Part shown: in pieces, positions 1 to 9,300 of the stretch | Numbering within the stretch: the stretch's first letter is position 1 | How the letters are laid out: each line of letters starts with the position of its first letter | Origin: JBCBEX01 sp038528235 | Lineage (GTDB): Bacteria > Bacteroidota > Rhodothermia > Rhodothermales > Rubricoccaceae | Length of the DNA: 64,000 nucleotides | Direction of reading: 5' to 3' | NCBI GenBank assembly: GCA_038528235.1 | Contig: JBCBEX010000001.1 | Span: 127,955-191,954 of the forward strand | The notes under the pieces: generated by a model | Databases searched by the model: none | Told to the model about the DNA's origin: nothing | Seen by the model: the letters and a program-made list of their open reading frames with translations, nothing else | Translations under genes and position numbers: made by a program

Positions 1-212
1 CCCTTGCGGACGCGCCGCAGGATCTTCTGCACGACATCGTTGTGGAGCTGCGTCCAGGTGAACGAGCGCTTGAGCGCCCAGCCGTCGGCGATGTCCCCGA
101 CGAGGTAGAGCGTGTCCGACTCGTTGTGGCGCAGAAAGTCGAGGACAAGCTCGGCCTGGCTGCCGCGGGTGCCGAGGTGCAGGTCCGAGATCCAGAGGGT
201 GCGGTAGCGCAT
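1..212 (-). CDS. UDP-2,3-diacylglucosamine diphosphatase-like metallophosphoesterase (5' part only)
   Basis: The minus strand reads from an ATG at 212 out of the left edge of the window, giving about 70 residues. It opens with MRYRTLWISDLHLGTRG, continues with ETLYLVGDI-like text (DTLYLVGDIADGW) and then QLHNDVVQKILRRVRKG. The SDLHLG and VGDIxDGW motifs are the first two metal-binding motifs of calcineurin-like phosphoesterases. The wording matches the LpxH/LpxH2-like UDP-2,3-diacylglucosamine pyrophosphatase group, which removes UMP during lipid A synthesis at the inner membrane. The catalytic domain's remaining motifs lie outside the window, so the exact substrate is inferred. An upstream ATG at 235 is out of frame, which supports the start at 212. 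Confidence 0.8.
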   Translation of the reverse strand, partial: MRYRTLWISDLHLGTRGSQAELVLDFLRHNESDTLYLVGDIADGWALKRSFTWTQLHNDVVQKILRRVRK

Positions 213-457
213 CCAGCGGGTGGTGGAGGAGACATACAGTCGTCCCCAATCTTGCGCGCGCGTGTGAGGAGATGATTACCGGAGTGCGATCCTTCTGTTA
301 CGGATCGCAGGACCTGCGTAATGCTCCCGTAATCTGCCCATACGCGTCGTTTGTGGCGATTTTGTGTAGGAGGCGCTTTTAATCCGACTGCTTAGACTAT
401 CACCAAGCGAGGCCAGATTTCCGAAGGGCACACCAGTTCTGAGGAACAGAATAGTTT
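213..457. other. Intergenic gap between two minus-strand genes
   Basis: No open frame with protein-like composition is seen here. The stretch is noticeably less GC-rich than the flanking core genes, like the orphan gene that follows it. It must hold the promoter of the phosphoesterase gene (start at 212) and the 3' end of the transcript from the orphan gene. I see no convincing terminator hairpin. Confidence 0.4.
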
Positions 458-3400
458 CTAGTTAAGCAGGTTGCGGAAGTCCCTCCCTCCGTTTGCGAGA
501 ATCCGGCTGATGGCCTCTTTAGCTACAGATCGGCTGGAGCCGCCGGCGTTTGCGGCAACGTGTAGGATCACTTCCACGTTTTGGAGGTCGTGGAGCACAT
601 ACGTCTGACTCGTCCGGTGGCCCAGCATCATATTCATGGTTGTCACCGCACTTTCGGGGAATGCCTCCGCGGTTTCTGCGAGCCAACTCACGAAGCGATA
701 CCCCCGGTGGTGCACGGTCCCACCTGAGGCGTCGATTGCTAAAGCCAGGTGTTCATGCACCCACTCCGCATTAAGAGCAGATGTAAATGCCCACAAAGAG
801 AAAGATCGGCCCTCGGCGACCACAAGCGAGTTGCTTCCCCCAAGTTGGTCCAGCCGCCACTCCCAGAGCGCCATTGCTCGATTAGCAACCGTAAGCTGCG
901 ACTGGACCGACCATCTCTTCGCTAAAAGGTACCCCACTTGGTCTAGTGCGAGTGCTCGTAGATCCGCCGAAGCGTGTGCGAAGAGCGCTACAGTAGGGCT
1001 GCCGCCCTCAGTGTTTTCGATGTCGTCGTTACCGATGAGGTACGCGTACGCGATCTGCTTCACCCAACGGTTTACGTCTGGACGTAGCCGTTTCTTTTCT
1101 GGAGATACCTCGTTCGGAATGAGTTCCTCATAGAGATTATCGTCCGTCAGCCCATTAAGCTCGCCGAGATAGTAGGGTTTGAGCGCTTCATACACATCAG
1201 AGTAGTTGTGTTGTGCGTATCGATAGCCGTGCCACGCCCCCGCTCGAAGCGCCTCAGCTTCCGCAGGAAATAGCCGGTCCAAGTGCGAGAGAGTCCAGTC
1301 TCTCGCTGTCGCAATTAGGGTCGGTAGGCGCTTCCCGAACACCGCGTGCGAGGCTGAGATGGACTCCACCGTGTCGTCGTTTGGGTCTAGGTGGCGCGCC
1401 AAGCTCGCGAGCGCGTGATGCACGACTTCCTCCGTGGTCGGAGCCTCGCTGGCTTTTTTCAAGTGCGCCCACCAAACAAAAGTGATAGCGGCGTCGAGTG
1501 CTTCGCCACGGACTGAGTTGAGTGCTCGGTTAGCAGCATCGCGACCATCGTCTTTCCCCTCAGTGACGTCGCCCTTGTCCGGGTCATGCGTGAGAGAGTC
1601 GAGTATGGCCCATACCGCGCCCGAGAGTTCTCGAGGGATCACGCCGCTGCGCATGCCAACGTCGAGGCAGCGCGCAATGTCCTTCCAGGCCCACCCCCAA
1701 TGGGGGTCCCCATCGCGGTTATACGTGTTCGACGGCCTCCTCTCGATAGCCCTATCCTGAGCTACAGCCCAGGTAAATAGCTCTAGCACCGGCGCCCAAA
1801 CCGAGACGGCTTCGTCTTCGAGGCTACCAGTGACTTCACTACCCAGTCGAAGCTTTTCCGCGAACGCGCGCACTAGGGTAGCATCGCCCCCGATCAGGCG
1901 GTCGGCTACGGTCGCGAACTCGACCCCGCGTGCAGCTACCTCCCTCCCGAGATCGAACGCCAGTGTGCTCACTGCTGGCCAAGATGGCTCCTCTTCCCAT
2001 GTGGTGAGCATCGCGAGTCCCTCGGCTGGATCCTCAACGAGCGCTTTTCGCACAGTTGCGAGCCGCTTCACGTAGAGCGGCGGCGCTGGGGCTGTAGCCT
2101 CCACCGTTGGAGGGAAGAGCGCGGTGTGCGTGCCAACCCATTCGGCGGGTAGTACTGTCTGAAGCTTCCCAAGCAGCCAGCGCTGGACGTCCCTTGCCCT
2201 ATCTGTCGCTTCGACCTCGGTGAGCACCTCTCCCCACGTCGCAGCCCGTTCTACCCAGAATCCGGGAGATGGACCTTCTTCGAGTAGAATCAGGAGCGCA
2301 GCCTTTGACTCCTCAGGAAGTTCGTCGAATCGTTCCTCAAGTAGCCGGACAGTCTCGACTTCAAGTTCAGGATCAAATAGATGCGCGGCCTCTTCGACGA
2401 TGTGCGCTACGTCTTCGGGATTCCCGAAGACGCGTGTGAGCGCGATCGCACAGCGGTGAAACACATTCCATCCTTGTTCTAGGAGGAAATCGACTGATTC
2501 CGCTAGGTTGAGCCGCTCAGACTCGATCGCCTCGTGGATGGTTGTGTAAAGTGCCGCAGCTAGTACGCTCCCTACCTCAGCAAACTCACTTGGAGCGTGC
2601 CCTCCTACCTCATCTATCCAACTCGCCGAACCATCAACGGGTGCTGGTCGGTCGGTCACGTAGCTGATGAAGCGATTCAAGACCTCGGTTAAAAGGTCAA
2701 CGCTCGACCTAGGTTCTAGCTCGGCAATACTCAGAAAGTCGCGCTCGAGGCTCTGCTGATACATCAGTACATCCCCTGTGAGAGGAATAGGGTCACGCCT
2801 TCCCCACCCTTCTCCAACCCTGAGGTCATAGAGCGCCCCGGCTAGCTCGAGGGCAGCTTCCACCTCACCAGAACTAGCCTGGTACGCGAAGAGCTTCCCG
2901 GTTTCGCTGAAGACATAGGAGTCCAACGAGGCTCCCTCGAGTCTTCGTAGGTAGTCTGCAAGCCACCCACTGCTCCATTCCGTGAGGAGATCTGCTGGAA
3001 GGTGCTGGGCTGCTCGCACGAGGTCACGGATGACGGATTGATTGTCGGTAGCCAGGACGGCCTTGATGGCGCTCGCGATCATCGCTTCCGGTTTCCATCC
3101 GCGCTCGGCTAGCGCCCGAAGCGCCCTCGCAGGCACCCATTTCGGATACCAGAACGAGCCCTTGTCGGGGTCGGATTGCTTAGGAGGCGGATTGCTGAAA
3201 ACACTGGCGCTGACAAGCATCGGAATCCACAGTCCGCTTTGCATGTTCTCGAGGAACCTCCCAAGTCCGGCAGGCGATCTCGCAAGCGAGTTCAGTAGTT
3301 GCTTCAGGTCAGCCTTCGTCGGTGCATTGAGGGCGGCCAGTGTGTCGATATGCTCAGCTACCGTGGCGTAGTTGGCCTGAACGCGGTCGGCGATCCGGTC

Positions 3401-3979
3401 AATGATGAACTCAAACCGGTCCCACGCGTCGAAGTGGTGCTGCTCAAGCGGTCGAGGGGGGCCTAGGTTGCTCCGATGAGCTAGAGCGTGCAACCCGGCC
3501 GCCTTCTCGCCCGTCTCCGGGTCCCTCGACTCGAAACCGGTGATCCATAGCCATTGCCCGACAAGGTCTTCAGCACCGATCACCGTGAGGATGTGCCGGA
3601 TCTCGTCCCGGTGTGCACTCCCCGACGACTTCCGGTCAGCCTCTGCAGCGGTTTTCATAAGGCTCTTCCCTGGCTCCTCTTCGGCCGAAAGCCCTAGGTC
3701 TTCCAGGAGAGATCGCGTCGATTCTGAGTGTGGCGTCGCTGGTGGAGGCGCTCCGAACGACCCCCTAAGCACCTGCCGTAGCGCGGACTCGACCTCGCGT
3801 GCGCAGTGCGCAAGTAAGTGTGTGGCCGCCTCCAGTACCTCGCGCTGCTCGATGACGCGGCATCCGTCACGATAGAAGGCTGCAGCGTCGCCTAATCCAA
3901 CCTGCTTGAGTTTCTCAACGGTGGTTTGCTGCCTTGGAGTTAGAGCCACGGGTCGAGTCTTTCGGTTCGGACAAAGCAC
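458..3979 (-). CDS. Large orphan protein of unknown function (1173 aa)
   Basis: I do not recognise the family. The product is soluble-looking, with no signal peptide or membrane segment. It is rich in Leu/Ala/Glu helices and probably folds as a long helical repeat. A segment near residue 255 reads PMLVSASVFSNPPP and is followed by tryptophan-rich text (SFWYPKWVPARALRALAE). Near the middle of the C-terminal half is ALNSVRGEALDAAITF, a phrase I associate with C-terminal helical arms of large bacterial defence-type proteins. No P-loop, nuclease, protease or TIR motif is visible. Codon use and G+C are clearly lower than in the neighbours, and it stands alone between housekeeping-like genes, which suggests horizontal acquisition. 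The ATG at 3979 is the first in frame. A defence role is only an inference. Confidence 0.75.
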   Translation of the reverse strand: MLCPNRKTRPVALTPRQQTTVEKLKQVGLGDAAAFYRDGCRVIEQREVLEAATHLLAHCAREVESALRQVLRGSFGAPPPATPHSESTRSLLEDLGLSAEEEPGKSLMKTAAEADRKSSGSAHRDEIRHILTVIGAEDLVGQWLWITGFESRDPETGEKAAGLHALAHRSNLGPPRPLEQHHFDAWDRFEFIIDRIADRVQANYATVAEHIDTLAALNAPTKADLKQLLNSLARSPAGLGRFLENMQSGLWIPMLVSASVFSNPPPKQSDPDKGSFWYPKWVPARALRALAERGWKPEAMIASAIKAVLATDNQSVIRDLVRAAQHLPADLLTEWSSGWLADYLRRLEGASLDSYVFSETGKLFAYQASSGEVEAALELAGALYDLRVGEGWGRRDPIPLTGDVLMYQQSLERDFLSIAELEPRSSVDLLTEVLNRFISYVTDRPAPVDGSASWIDEVGGHAPSEFAEVGSVLAAALYTTIHEAIESERLNLAESVDFLLEQGWNVFHRCAIALTRVFGNPEDVAHIVEEAAHLFDPELEVETVRLLEERFDELPEESKAALLILLEEGPSPGFWVERAATWGEVLTEVEATDRARDVQRWLLGKLQTVLPAEWVGTHTALFPPTVEATAPAPPLYVKRLATVRKALVEDPAEGLAMLTTWEEEPSWPAVSTLAFDLGREVAARGVEFATVADRLIGGDATLVRAFAEKLRLGSEVTGSLEDEAVSVWAPVLELFTWAVAQDRAIERRPSNTYNRDGDPHWGWAWKDIARCLDVGMRSGVIPRELSGAVWAILDSLTHDPDKGDVTEGKDDGRDAANRALNSVRGEALDAAITFVWWAHLKKASEAPTTEEVVHHALASLARHLDPNDDTVESISASHAVFGKRLPTLIATARDWTLSHLDRLFPAEAEALRAGAWHGYRYAQHNYSDVYEALKPYYLGELNGLTDDNLYEELIPNEVSPEKKRLRPDVNRWVKQIAYAYLIGNDDIENTEGGSPTVALFAHASADLRALALDQVGYLLAKRWSVQSQLTVANRAMALWEWRLDQLGGSNSLVVAEGRSFSLWAFTSALNAEWVHEHLALAIDASGGTVHHRGYRFVSWLAETAEAFPESAVTTMNMMLGHRTSQTYVLHDLQNVEVILHVAANAGGSSRSVAKEAISRILANGGRDFRNLLN

Positions 3980-4100
3980 CCTAAAGGTATCGCATTTAGC
4001 TTCTTGCTGCGCCTTTGGGCGAAGCCGGACCCTAACCCATCGGCCTGAAACGAGATGTGTGCGCTTGACTCCGGACTTGAGCCGAGATTTTGATCCACAC

Positions 4101-5069
4101 CTAGCCCTCTAACTCTTCAATCGAGAGCGTCGAGAGGCGGGTGCGGTCGAGCGTGAGGCGCGTCACGTCGGGACGGCTGTAGTGCCCCGCCGCGTCGAAG
4201 TTTTGCCGCTCGCCGCGCACCACGGCCGCGTCGATCTCGGCGGTCCAGATGCCCTCCTCGGCGGGCAGCGGCGCGATGACCCATGAGCCGTCCGGGGCTG
4301 CCAGGCACGAGCCGCCGTCGGTCATCGCCTCGGGCAGCGCGGCCACGACCTCGTCATAGTGCGGGGTCCTCGACGATAGATCACTACGCCGGTAGAGGCC
4401 GGAGACGGAGAGGACGTAGGACCGCCCCTCTTTCGCGAGAAAGGGCGTGATGTCGTGCGTGTTGCGGGTGCTGCCCGGCCACACGGCCACGTGGAGCGTC
4501 TCGCCCTGCGCGTAGAGCGCGGCGCGCGGCAGTGGCATCCAGTTCTCCCAGCAGTTGAGCCCGCCGACGGTGAACGGCCCGAGGCGGTGCGTGCGCAGGC
4601 CATGCCCATCGCCCTGCGCCCAGACGAGCCGCTCCTCGTGCGTCGGCCGCAGCTTGCGGTGCACCGACTGCACCGTGCCTGTTTGGTCGAGGTAGACGAG
4701 CGAGCAGAATAGGCTGTGCCCGCGCCGCTCCCGCTCGATGCAGCCGAGGTAGACGCCGATGCCGCGCTCCCGGCACAGCGCGGACAGCCCATCGAGGTGC
4801 CCTGCCGCTTTCCCGTCGGCCGAGAGATCCACGGCCTGGTCGACGTAATGCGCGTAGAGCGCCTTCTGGAGCGGATCGTTGAACGCCGCGCCGCCGGTGA
4901 AATCGACCCACGCCGGGTAGCCCGGCACGAGCGCCTCGCCGAACGCTACGAGCGCCGCGCCTCGGTCGGCAGCCTCGGCGGTGGCGTCGAGCACTTTCGC
5001 GAGCGTGGCCTCGCGGTCGAGCCACACGGGGGCGAGTTGGGCAAGGGCGACGGTGAGCGTGTCGGACAT
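4101..5069 (-). CDS. Carbon-nitrogen hydrolase, nitrilase family
   Basis: The product (about 322 aa from the chosen start) hydrolyses a nitrile or amide-type C-N bond in the cytoplasm. The nitrilase-superfamily triad is visible: Glu in FGEALVPGYP (about residue 45), Lys in HRKLRPTHEE (about 138) and Cys in GLNCWENW (about 172). The CWEN context and the FGEAxxPGYPxW phrase resemble true nitrilases and cyanide hydratases more than amidases or NAD synthetase domains. The start MSDTLTVALAQ at 5069 is preferred. The 17 residues gained from an ATG at 5120 are Arg/Leu-rich, unlike family N-termini, and would crowd the divergent glycosyltransferase gene. Physiological substrate cannot be told from sequence. 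Confidence 0.88.
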   Translation of the reverse strand: MSDTLTVALAQLAPVWLDREATLAKVLDATAEAADRGAALVAFGEALVPGYPAWVDFTGGAAFNDPLQKALYAHYVDQAVDLSADGKAAGHLDGLSALCRERGIGVYLGCIERERRGHSLFCSLVYLDQTGTVQSVHRKLRPTHEERLVWAQGDGHGLRTHRLGPFTVGGLNCWENWMPLPRAALYAQGETLHVAVWPGSTRNTHDITPFLAKEGRSYVLSVSGLYRRSDLSSRTPHYDEVVAALPEAMTDGGSCLAAPDGSWVIAPLPAEEGIWTAEIDAAVVRGERQNFDAAGHYSRPDVTRLTLDRTRLSTLSIEELEG

Positions 5070-5282
5070 GAGGCGGAGTAGGGGGACGTGGAGCGAGACG
5101 CGGTAAAGGGGCCTCATCATACGCGCGCGCCGCTACCCCTCGCACCTAAAGCGGCACCGCGCTCGCGCCGATACCACGGCTGTGTGCCTCGACCACCGGG
5201 CGCGCCGGGAATGAAAACCTTCCCGTTATCTGCCCTGAATGCCCTCGCCTTAGTCTCCGGCCCTTTCGTGGCTGTGCCCACC

Positions 5283-6287
5283 ATGCCCTCCTCTCCGGCA
5301 CCATTTTCGCCGACGGCTTCCTCGCGAGCGCCGCTCGTCACCGTCCTCTCCGTCAACTACAACCAGGCCGAGGTCACCCGTGCCCTACTCTCGTCGCTTC
5401 GCGCGGTTACGTACCCGCGCACGGAGGTTGTCGTCGTTGACAACGGCTCGCCGAAACCGGGCCAGGCAGCGGCGATTGCAGCAGGATTTCCCGAGGTCCG
5501 CGTCATCGCCCACCCCACCAACGACGGCTTCGCAGGTGGCAACAACGTCGGCATCCGCGTCGCCCAGGGCGACTACGTCCTCCTCCTGAACAACGACACG
5601 GAGGTGGAGCCAGGCTTCCTGGAACCGCTCGTCGCGGCGATGGAGGCCGACCCGAGCCTCGGGCTCGCCAGCCCGAAGATCCGCTACCACCACACGCCGG
5701 ACACCATCCAGTACGCCGGCTGCGGCCCCATCGACCCGCTCACGATGCGCGGGCACGTCACCGGCCACAACGAGGTCGACTGCGGCCAGCACGACACGTC
5801 GGGCATCACCGATCTCGGCCACGGCGCGGCGCTCCTGATCCGTCGCTCGGTGCTGGAGGAAGTCGGCCTGCTCCCGGCGCTGTACTTCCTCTACTACGAG
5901 GAGCACGACTTCGCCGCGCACGTCACCCGCGCAGGCTGGCGCGTGGCTTACGTCGCCGAGTCGGTCGTCTACCACAAGGAGTCGATGACGGTCGGCAAGG
6001 AGAACGCGCTCAAGACGTACTACATGACGCGCAACCGGCTGCTCTATCTCCGCCGCAACGTCCACGGCACGACGTTCTGGCTAGCACTGGCGTTCGTGAT
6101 CGGCGTGGCGCTGCCGAAGCATACCCTGGTCTATCTGCTCCGGCGCCGCTTCGACCTCCTCTCTGCGCTCTGGCGTGGCACGTTCTGGCACCTCGGTCGT
6201 CTCGGTCACCGTCCCGCCATGCACGGCCTGCCGCAGTTGGAGCGTAGCAAGAGCGACGCTGCCAGCAAAGCCCTGGTTGCCGCCTGA
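5283..6287 (+). CDS. Family 2 glycosyltransferase
   Basis: The product (about 334 aa) transfers a sugar from an activated donor to a glycan or lipid acceptor, probably for a surface polysaccharide. The GT2 GT-A fold is clear. LVTVLSVNYNQ begins the nucleotide-binding strand, VVVVDNGS and NDGFAGGNNVG follow, LLLNNDTEVEPGF holds the metal-binding acidic motif, and YYEEHDFAAHVTRAGWRVAY is the acceptor/base region. The layout resembles WbbL-type rhamnosyltransferases. The C-terminal part has hydrophobic stretches (FWLALAFVIGVALP) that may touch the membrane. ATG 5283 is chosen because conserved sequence starts shortly after it; ATG 5211 is also possible, and longer versions add non-family sequence. 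It is divergent from the nitrilase gene and convergent with tamB. Confidence 0.85.
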   Translation: MPSSPAPFSPTASSRAPLVTVLSVNYNQAEVTRALLSSLRAVTYPRTEVVVVDNGSPKPGQAAAIAAGFPEVRVIAHPTNDGFAGGNNVGIRVAQGDYVLLLNNDTEVEPGFLEPLVAAMEADPSLGLASPKIRYHHTPDTIQYAGCGPIDPLTMRGHVTGHNEVDCGQHDTSGITDLGHGAALLIRRSVLEEVGLLPALYFLYYEEHDFAAHVTRAGWRVAYVAESVVYHKESMTVGKENALKTYYMTRNRLLYLRRNVHGTTFWLALAFVIGVALPKHTLVYLLRRRFDLLSALWRGTFWHLGRLGHRPAMHGLPQLERSKSDAASKALVAA

Positions 6288-6322
6288 GCAAAGGGGTCGT
6301 AGAGAGCAAAAGGGTCATGGAA

Positions 6323-6350
6323 CTGTCCCCCTCGAATTCGAGGGGGACAG
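6323..6350. repeat. Perfect 28-bp palindrome between convergent genes
   Basis: Each 14-base arm reads ctgtccccctcgaa and its exact complement, meeting at an EcoRI-like centre gaattc. It lies between the stop of the glycosyltransferase gene (6287) and the stop of tamB (6381). It could fold in either transcript and serve as a bidirectional terminator or REP-like element. The same 10-base arms recur at 60211-60250 with a different loop. Confidence 0.75.
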
Positions 6351-6380
6351 ATCGAGCGAAGCGAGATCAGGGGGTGCCCG

Positions 6381-9300
6381 CTAGTACGCCACTTCGAACT
6401 GCACGCCGCCGCCGACGTTGTTCTCACCGTCCTGCAGCTGCTCGTACTCCGCCTGAAGCTGGAGCCACTGGCGTAGCTGATACTGCAGCACGAGGTCCAG
6501 CGTGGCCGCGTCGGTGTTGCCGGAGTTGTTCGAGACGAGGTAGCCGAGCGTGGCGAAGAGGCGGTTCGAGAGGTACTTCCCGATCGTCACCGTCACGTCC
6601 GGCTGCGCCTCGATCTGGACCAGGTCGAGGCCGAGCGAGCGGCTCGCCACGTTGCCGATGGCTGCCGAGAGTTGCGAGGTCAGCAGCCCCGTCGCCGATT
6701 CGCCCGCACCCGAGACGATGCCCGCGCACGGCTGCCCCGTGGCGATGTAGCACACGATCTCGGACGTCTCCAACTGCACCGGCGAGGACGAGAAGCTCGG
6801 CGCCGGATTTTCACCCAGCGTGCCCTTGTAGTTGAGCGTGATCGTGAGCGCGCTCTGGGCGCTCGTCTCGCCCGTCTGCCGGATCACCATCGCCGCTTCG
6901 AGGTCGACGCGCGTTTCGGGGACGGGGCCGTTGAAGACGAACACGCCGCGCTCCACGTCGAAGCGCCGCCCGCCGAACTCGACCGTCCCGCGTGGGATCT
7001 CGATGCTGTCGAAGAGCTGCACCTCCTCCTGGCCGCGGTCCTTGCGCACGATGAGGTCGCCCTCAAACTCCAGGTCGATGTTGGCGAGGCCGTCGGCGCG
7101 GAAGCTGACGCGCCCCGGTACGATCACACGCAGGTCGATGGCGGTGTCGACATAGACGGCGGAGACGGTCGTGTCGGCGGCGGCGGCGCGCACGCCGAAA
7201 GTCGCCTCGACGCGCTGGATGTCGGTTGGCGAGAGCGAGATCTGGCTGAAGGTGGGGCCGATCAACTCGTCGGTCTGGTAGACGACGCCCTGGTCGATCT
7301 GCACGGTGCCGGTCACGGTCGGGCCATCGACTGGACCTGTCACGCGCAGCCCCTCGCGGCCCGACGCCGAGACGCGGAAGCCGGAGTAGGTCTGGTTGTC
7401 GATGGCGAGGTAGCGGTTGGCTTGGATGAGCAGGTCGAGGTCGAGCGCGGCCACCTGGAGGTCGGGGACGAGGAGGCTGCCTTCGAGCGTGAGCGTGCCG
7501 CCGTCGCTGTCGCGCAGGAATGCGGGGCCGAGCACGTCGCTGCCGAAGGTGAGGCGGTCGTCGTCGAGCGTGATCGGGATGGTGGCATTCTGGTAGACGC
7601 GCCCGAACTCAGGCAGCCCCATGCGCCCGTCGAGGATGGCGAGGGTGCCGTCGAGCTGCGGGTCGCTGCGGGTGCCGACCACGGCAGCGTCGGCGGTGAG
7701 TGTGCCGCCGAGCTCGTTGACCGTGCGCGGGTCGAAGAACGGCGTCGCCCAGGCGATGGGGAACGGCTCCGTGGTAGTGAGCGCGAGGTCTACGGGCGCG
7801 TCCGACGGCGGCGTGGCGACCGTGCCGTCGAGCGCGAAGCCGAACGGCGCGAAGCCCGTGGCCTGCAACGCCGCGCCGCTGACGTGCATGAGCGCCGCGT
7901 CCACCTCGATGCGTTGGTCGGCGTACGCAAACGTGGCGTCGACGGTGCCCACGTCGCGCTTCCGCGAGGTGATCGGGCCAACGGCGAACGTGCCGTCGAG
8001 CGTCGGGGCTGACGCGGTCCCGCCCATGATGAGCGAGGCGTCGAGCCGCCCGCCGAGCGCGTCGAGGCCCGCGAGGTCGGTCAGCCCGTCGAGCAGCAGC
8101 CCCTCCACGGTGAGAATGAAGTTCTGCCGCCCGTCGAGGTCGATCACGCCGTCCGCCGCAATCTGCTCGATGCCGAGGCCTGGCGTGTCGGCGGCGAGGA
8201 GGAAGCCGCGTACGCGGATGCGGTCGCCGTAGGAGATGCGCGACGGCTGCGCGAGGCCGAAGCGCCGCTGCCCGAGCCGCATGTCGAAGCGATCGAGCGT
8301 GAACTCCGGCGCGTCGGGGTTGAGGTCGGTGCGGCCCTGGAGGCGCACCTCGCGGTCGTCGTCCACTTCGAGCGTGACGTCGAGCGACACCTCCTCGCCG
8401 TTGTAGCGGGCGTCGGCGTCCACGTCGCGGGCGCGGAAGGTGCCGGCCGAGAGGAAGCCCGTCTCGAAACGGATGCGCGCGGCGAGGCCGTCGTCCGCGC
8501 TGTACAGCCCCGCGATATCAGTGTTGACGTTGCTGGCCCGGGTCGTCCCGAAGGCCAGCAGGTCGGTCGTCGCGTCGAGGCGGAACTCGAGCGGCTCGCC
8601 CGGCTCGCTCTGCACCTGCCCTTCGATGCGGCCCTCCTCGATCAGCAGCGCCTGCCCAACGAGGCGGCTCAGCGGGTCCGGGTCCTTGACCTGAGCCGTG
8701 AGCGTGAGCAGCGAACTCGTGGCCGTGAAGGCATCGAGCGCGACCTGGCCGCCCGCGCGTAGGTCGAGCACCTCCGAACGCAGCAGCAGTGTCGTCAGGT
8801 CTAGTTGCTGATCGCCGAGGTCGAACGCGGCGAAGAGCGAGTCCACGCGAATGTCGAGCGCCCGCGCGCCCGTGCTCCAGACGCGCCCGCTCGCCTGCAA
8901 CGTCTCCGCGGAGTCGCCCGAGCCGCGCACGTCGAAGTCGAGCGAGAGGGCATCGCGCTGGCCGAGGCGCGGGTTGGCCGCGCGCACCGAGTCGGGCAGC
9001 GCCGCGAGGACGGGGGCAAGAAAGGGCCGCAGGTCCACGCCGTCGATGTCGCCGCGCGCCTCGAACATGGGGAGGGCGTCGTCATCGGGGAAGGCGTAGG
9101 TGGCGTCCACCATGGCGGTGCCCCCGGCGAGCGCGAGGGTGGCGTCGGCCTGCCCCACGCCGTCGGCCAGCGTCAGCGCAACCCTGCCATCGAGCCGCGC
9201 GTCGTTGAAGGACGACGGTTCTAGCGTCAGCGTCGCGTCCGCGCGGGCCGTCGCCGGGTCGGTCCCAGCGACCTCGGCGGCGAACGTCCCTGTGAGGTCG

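Noticed and set aside
42..275. A 77-residue plus-strand frame at the left edge
   Set aside because: The minus strand of the same DNA encodes the recognised metallophosphoesterase motifs, so this frame is a shadow.
6672..8012. A 446-residue plus-strand frame inside tamB, and the 557-residue frame at 11702-13375 inside the Omp85 gene
   Set aside because: Both are Arg/Glu/Val/Ala-rich shadows of the minus-strand genes, typical of high G+C coding DNA.
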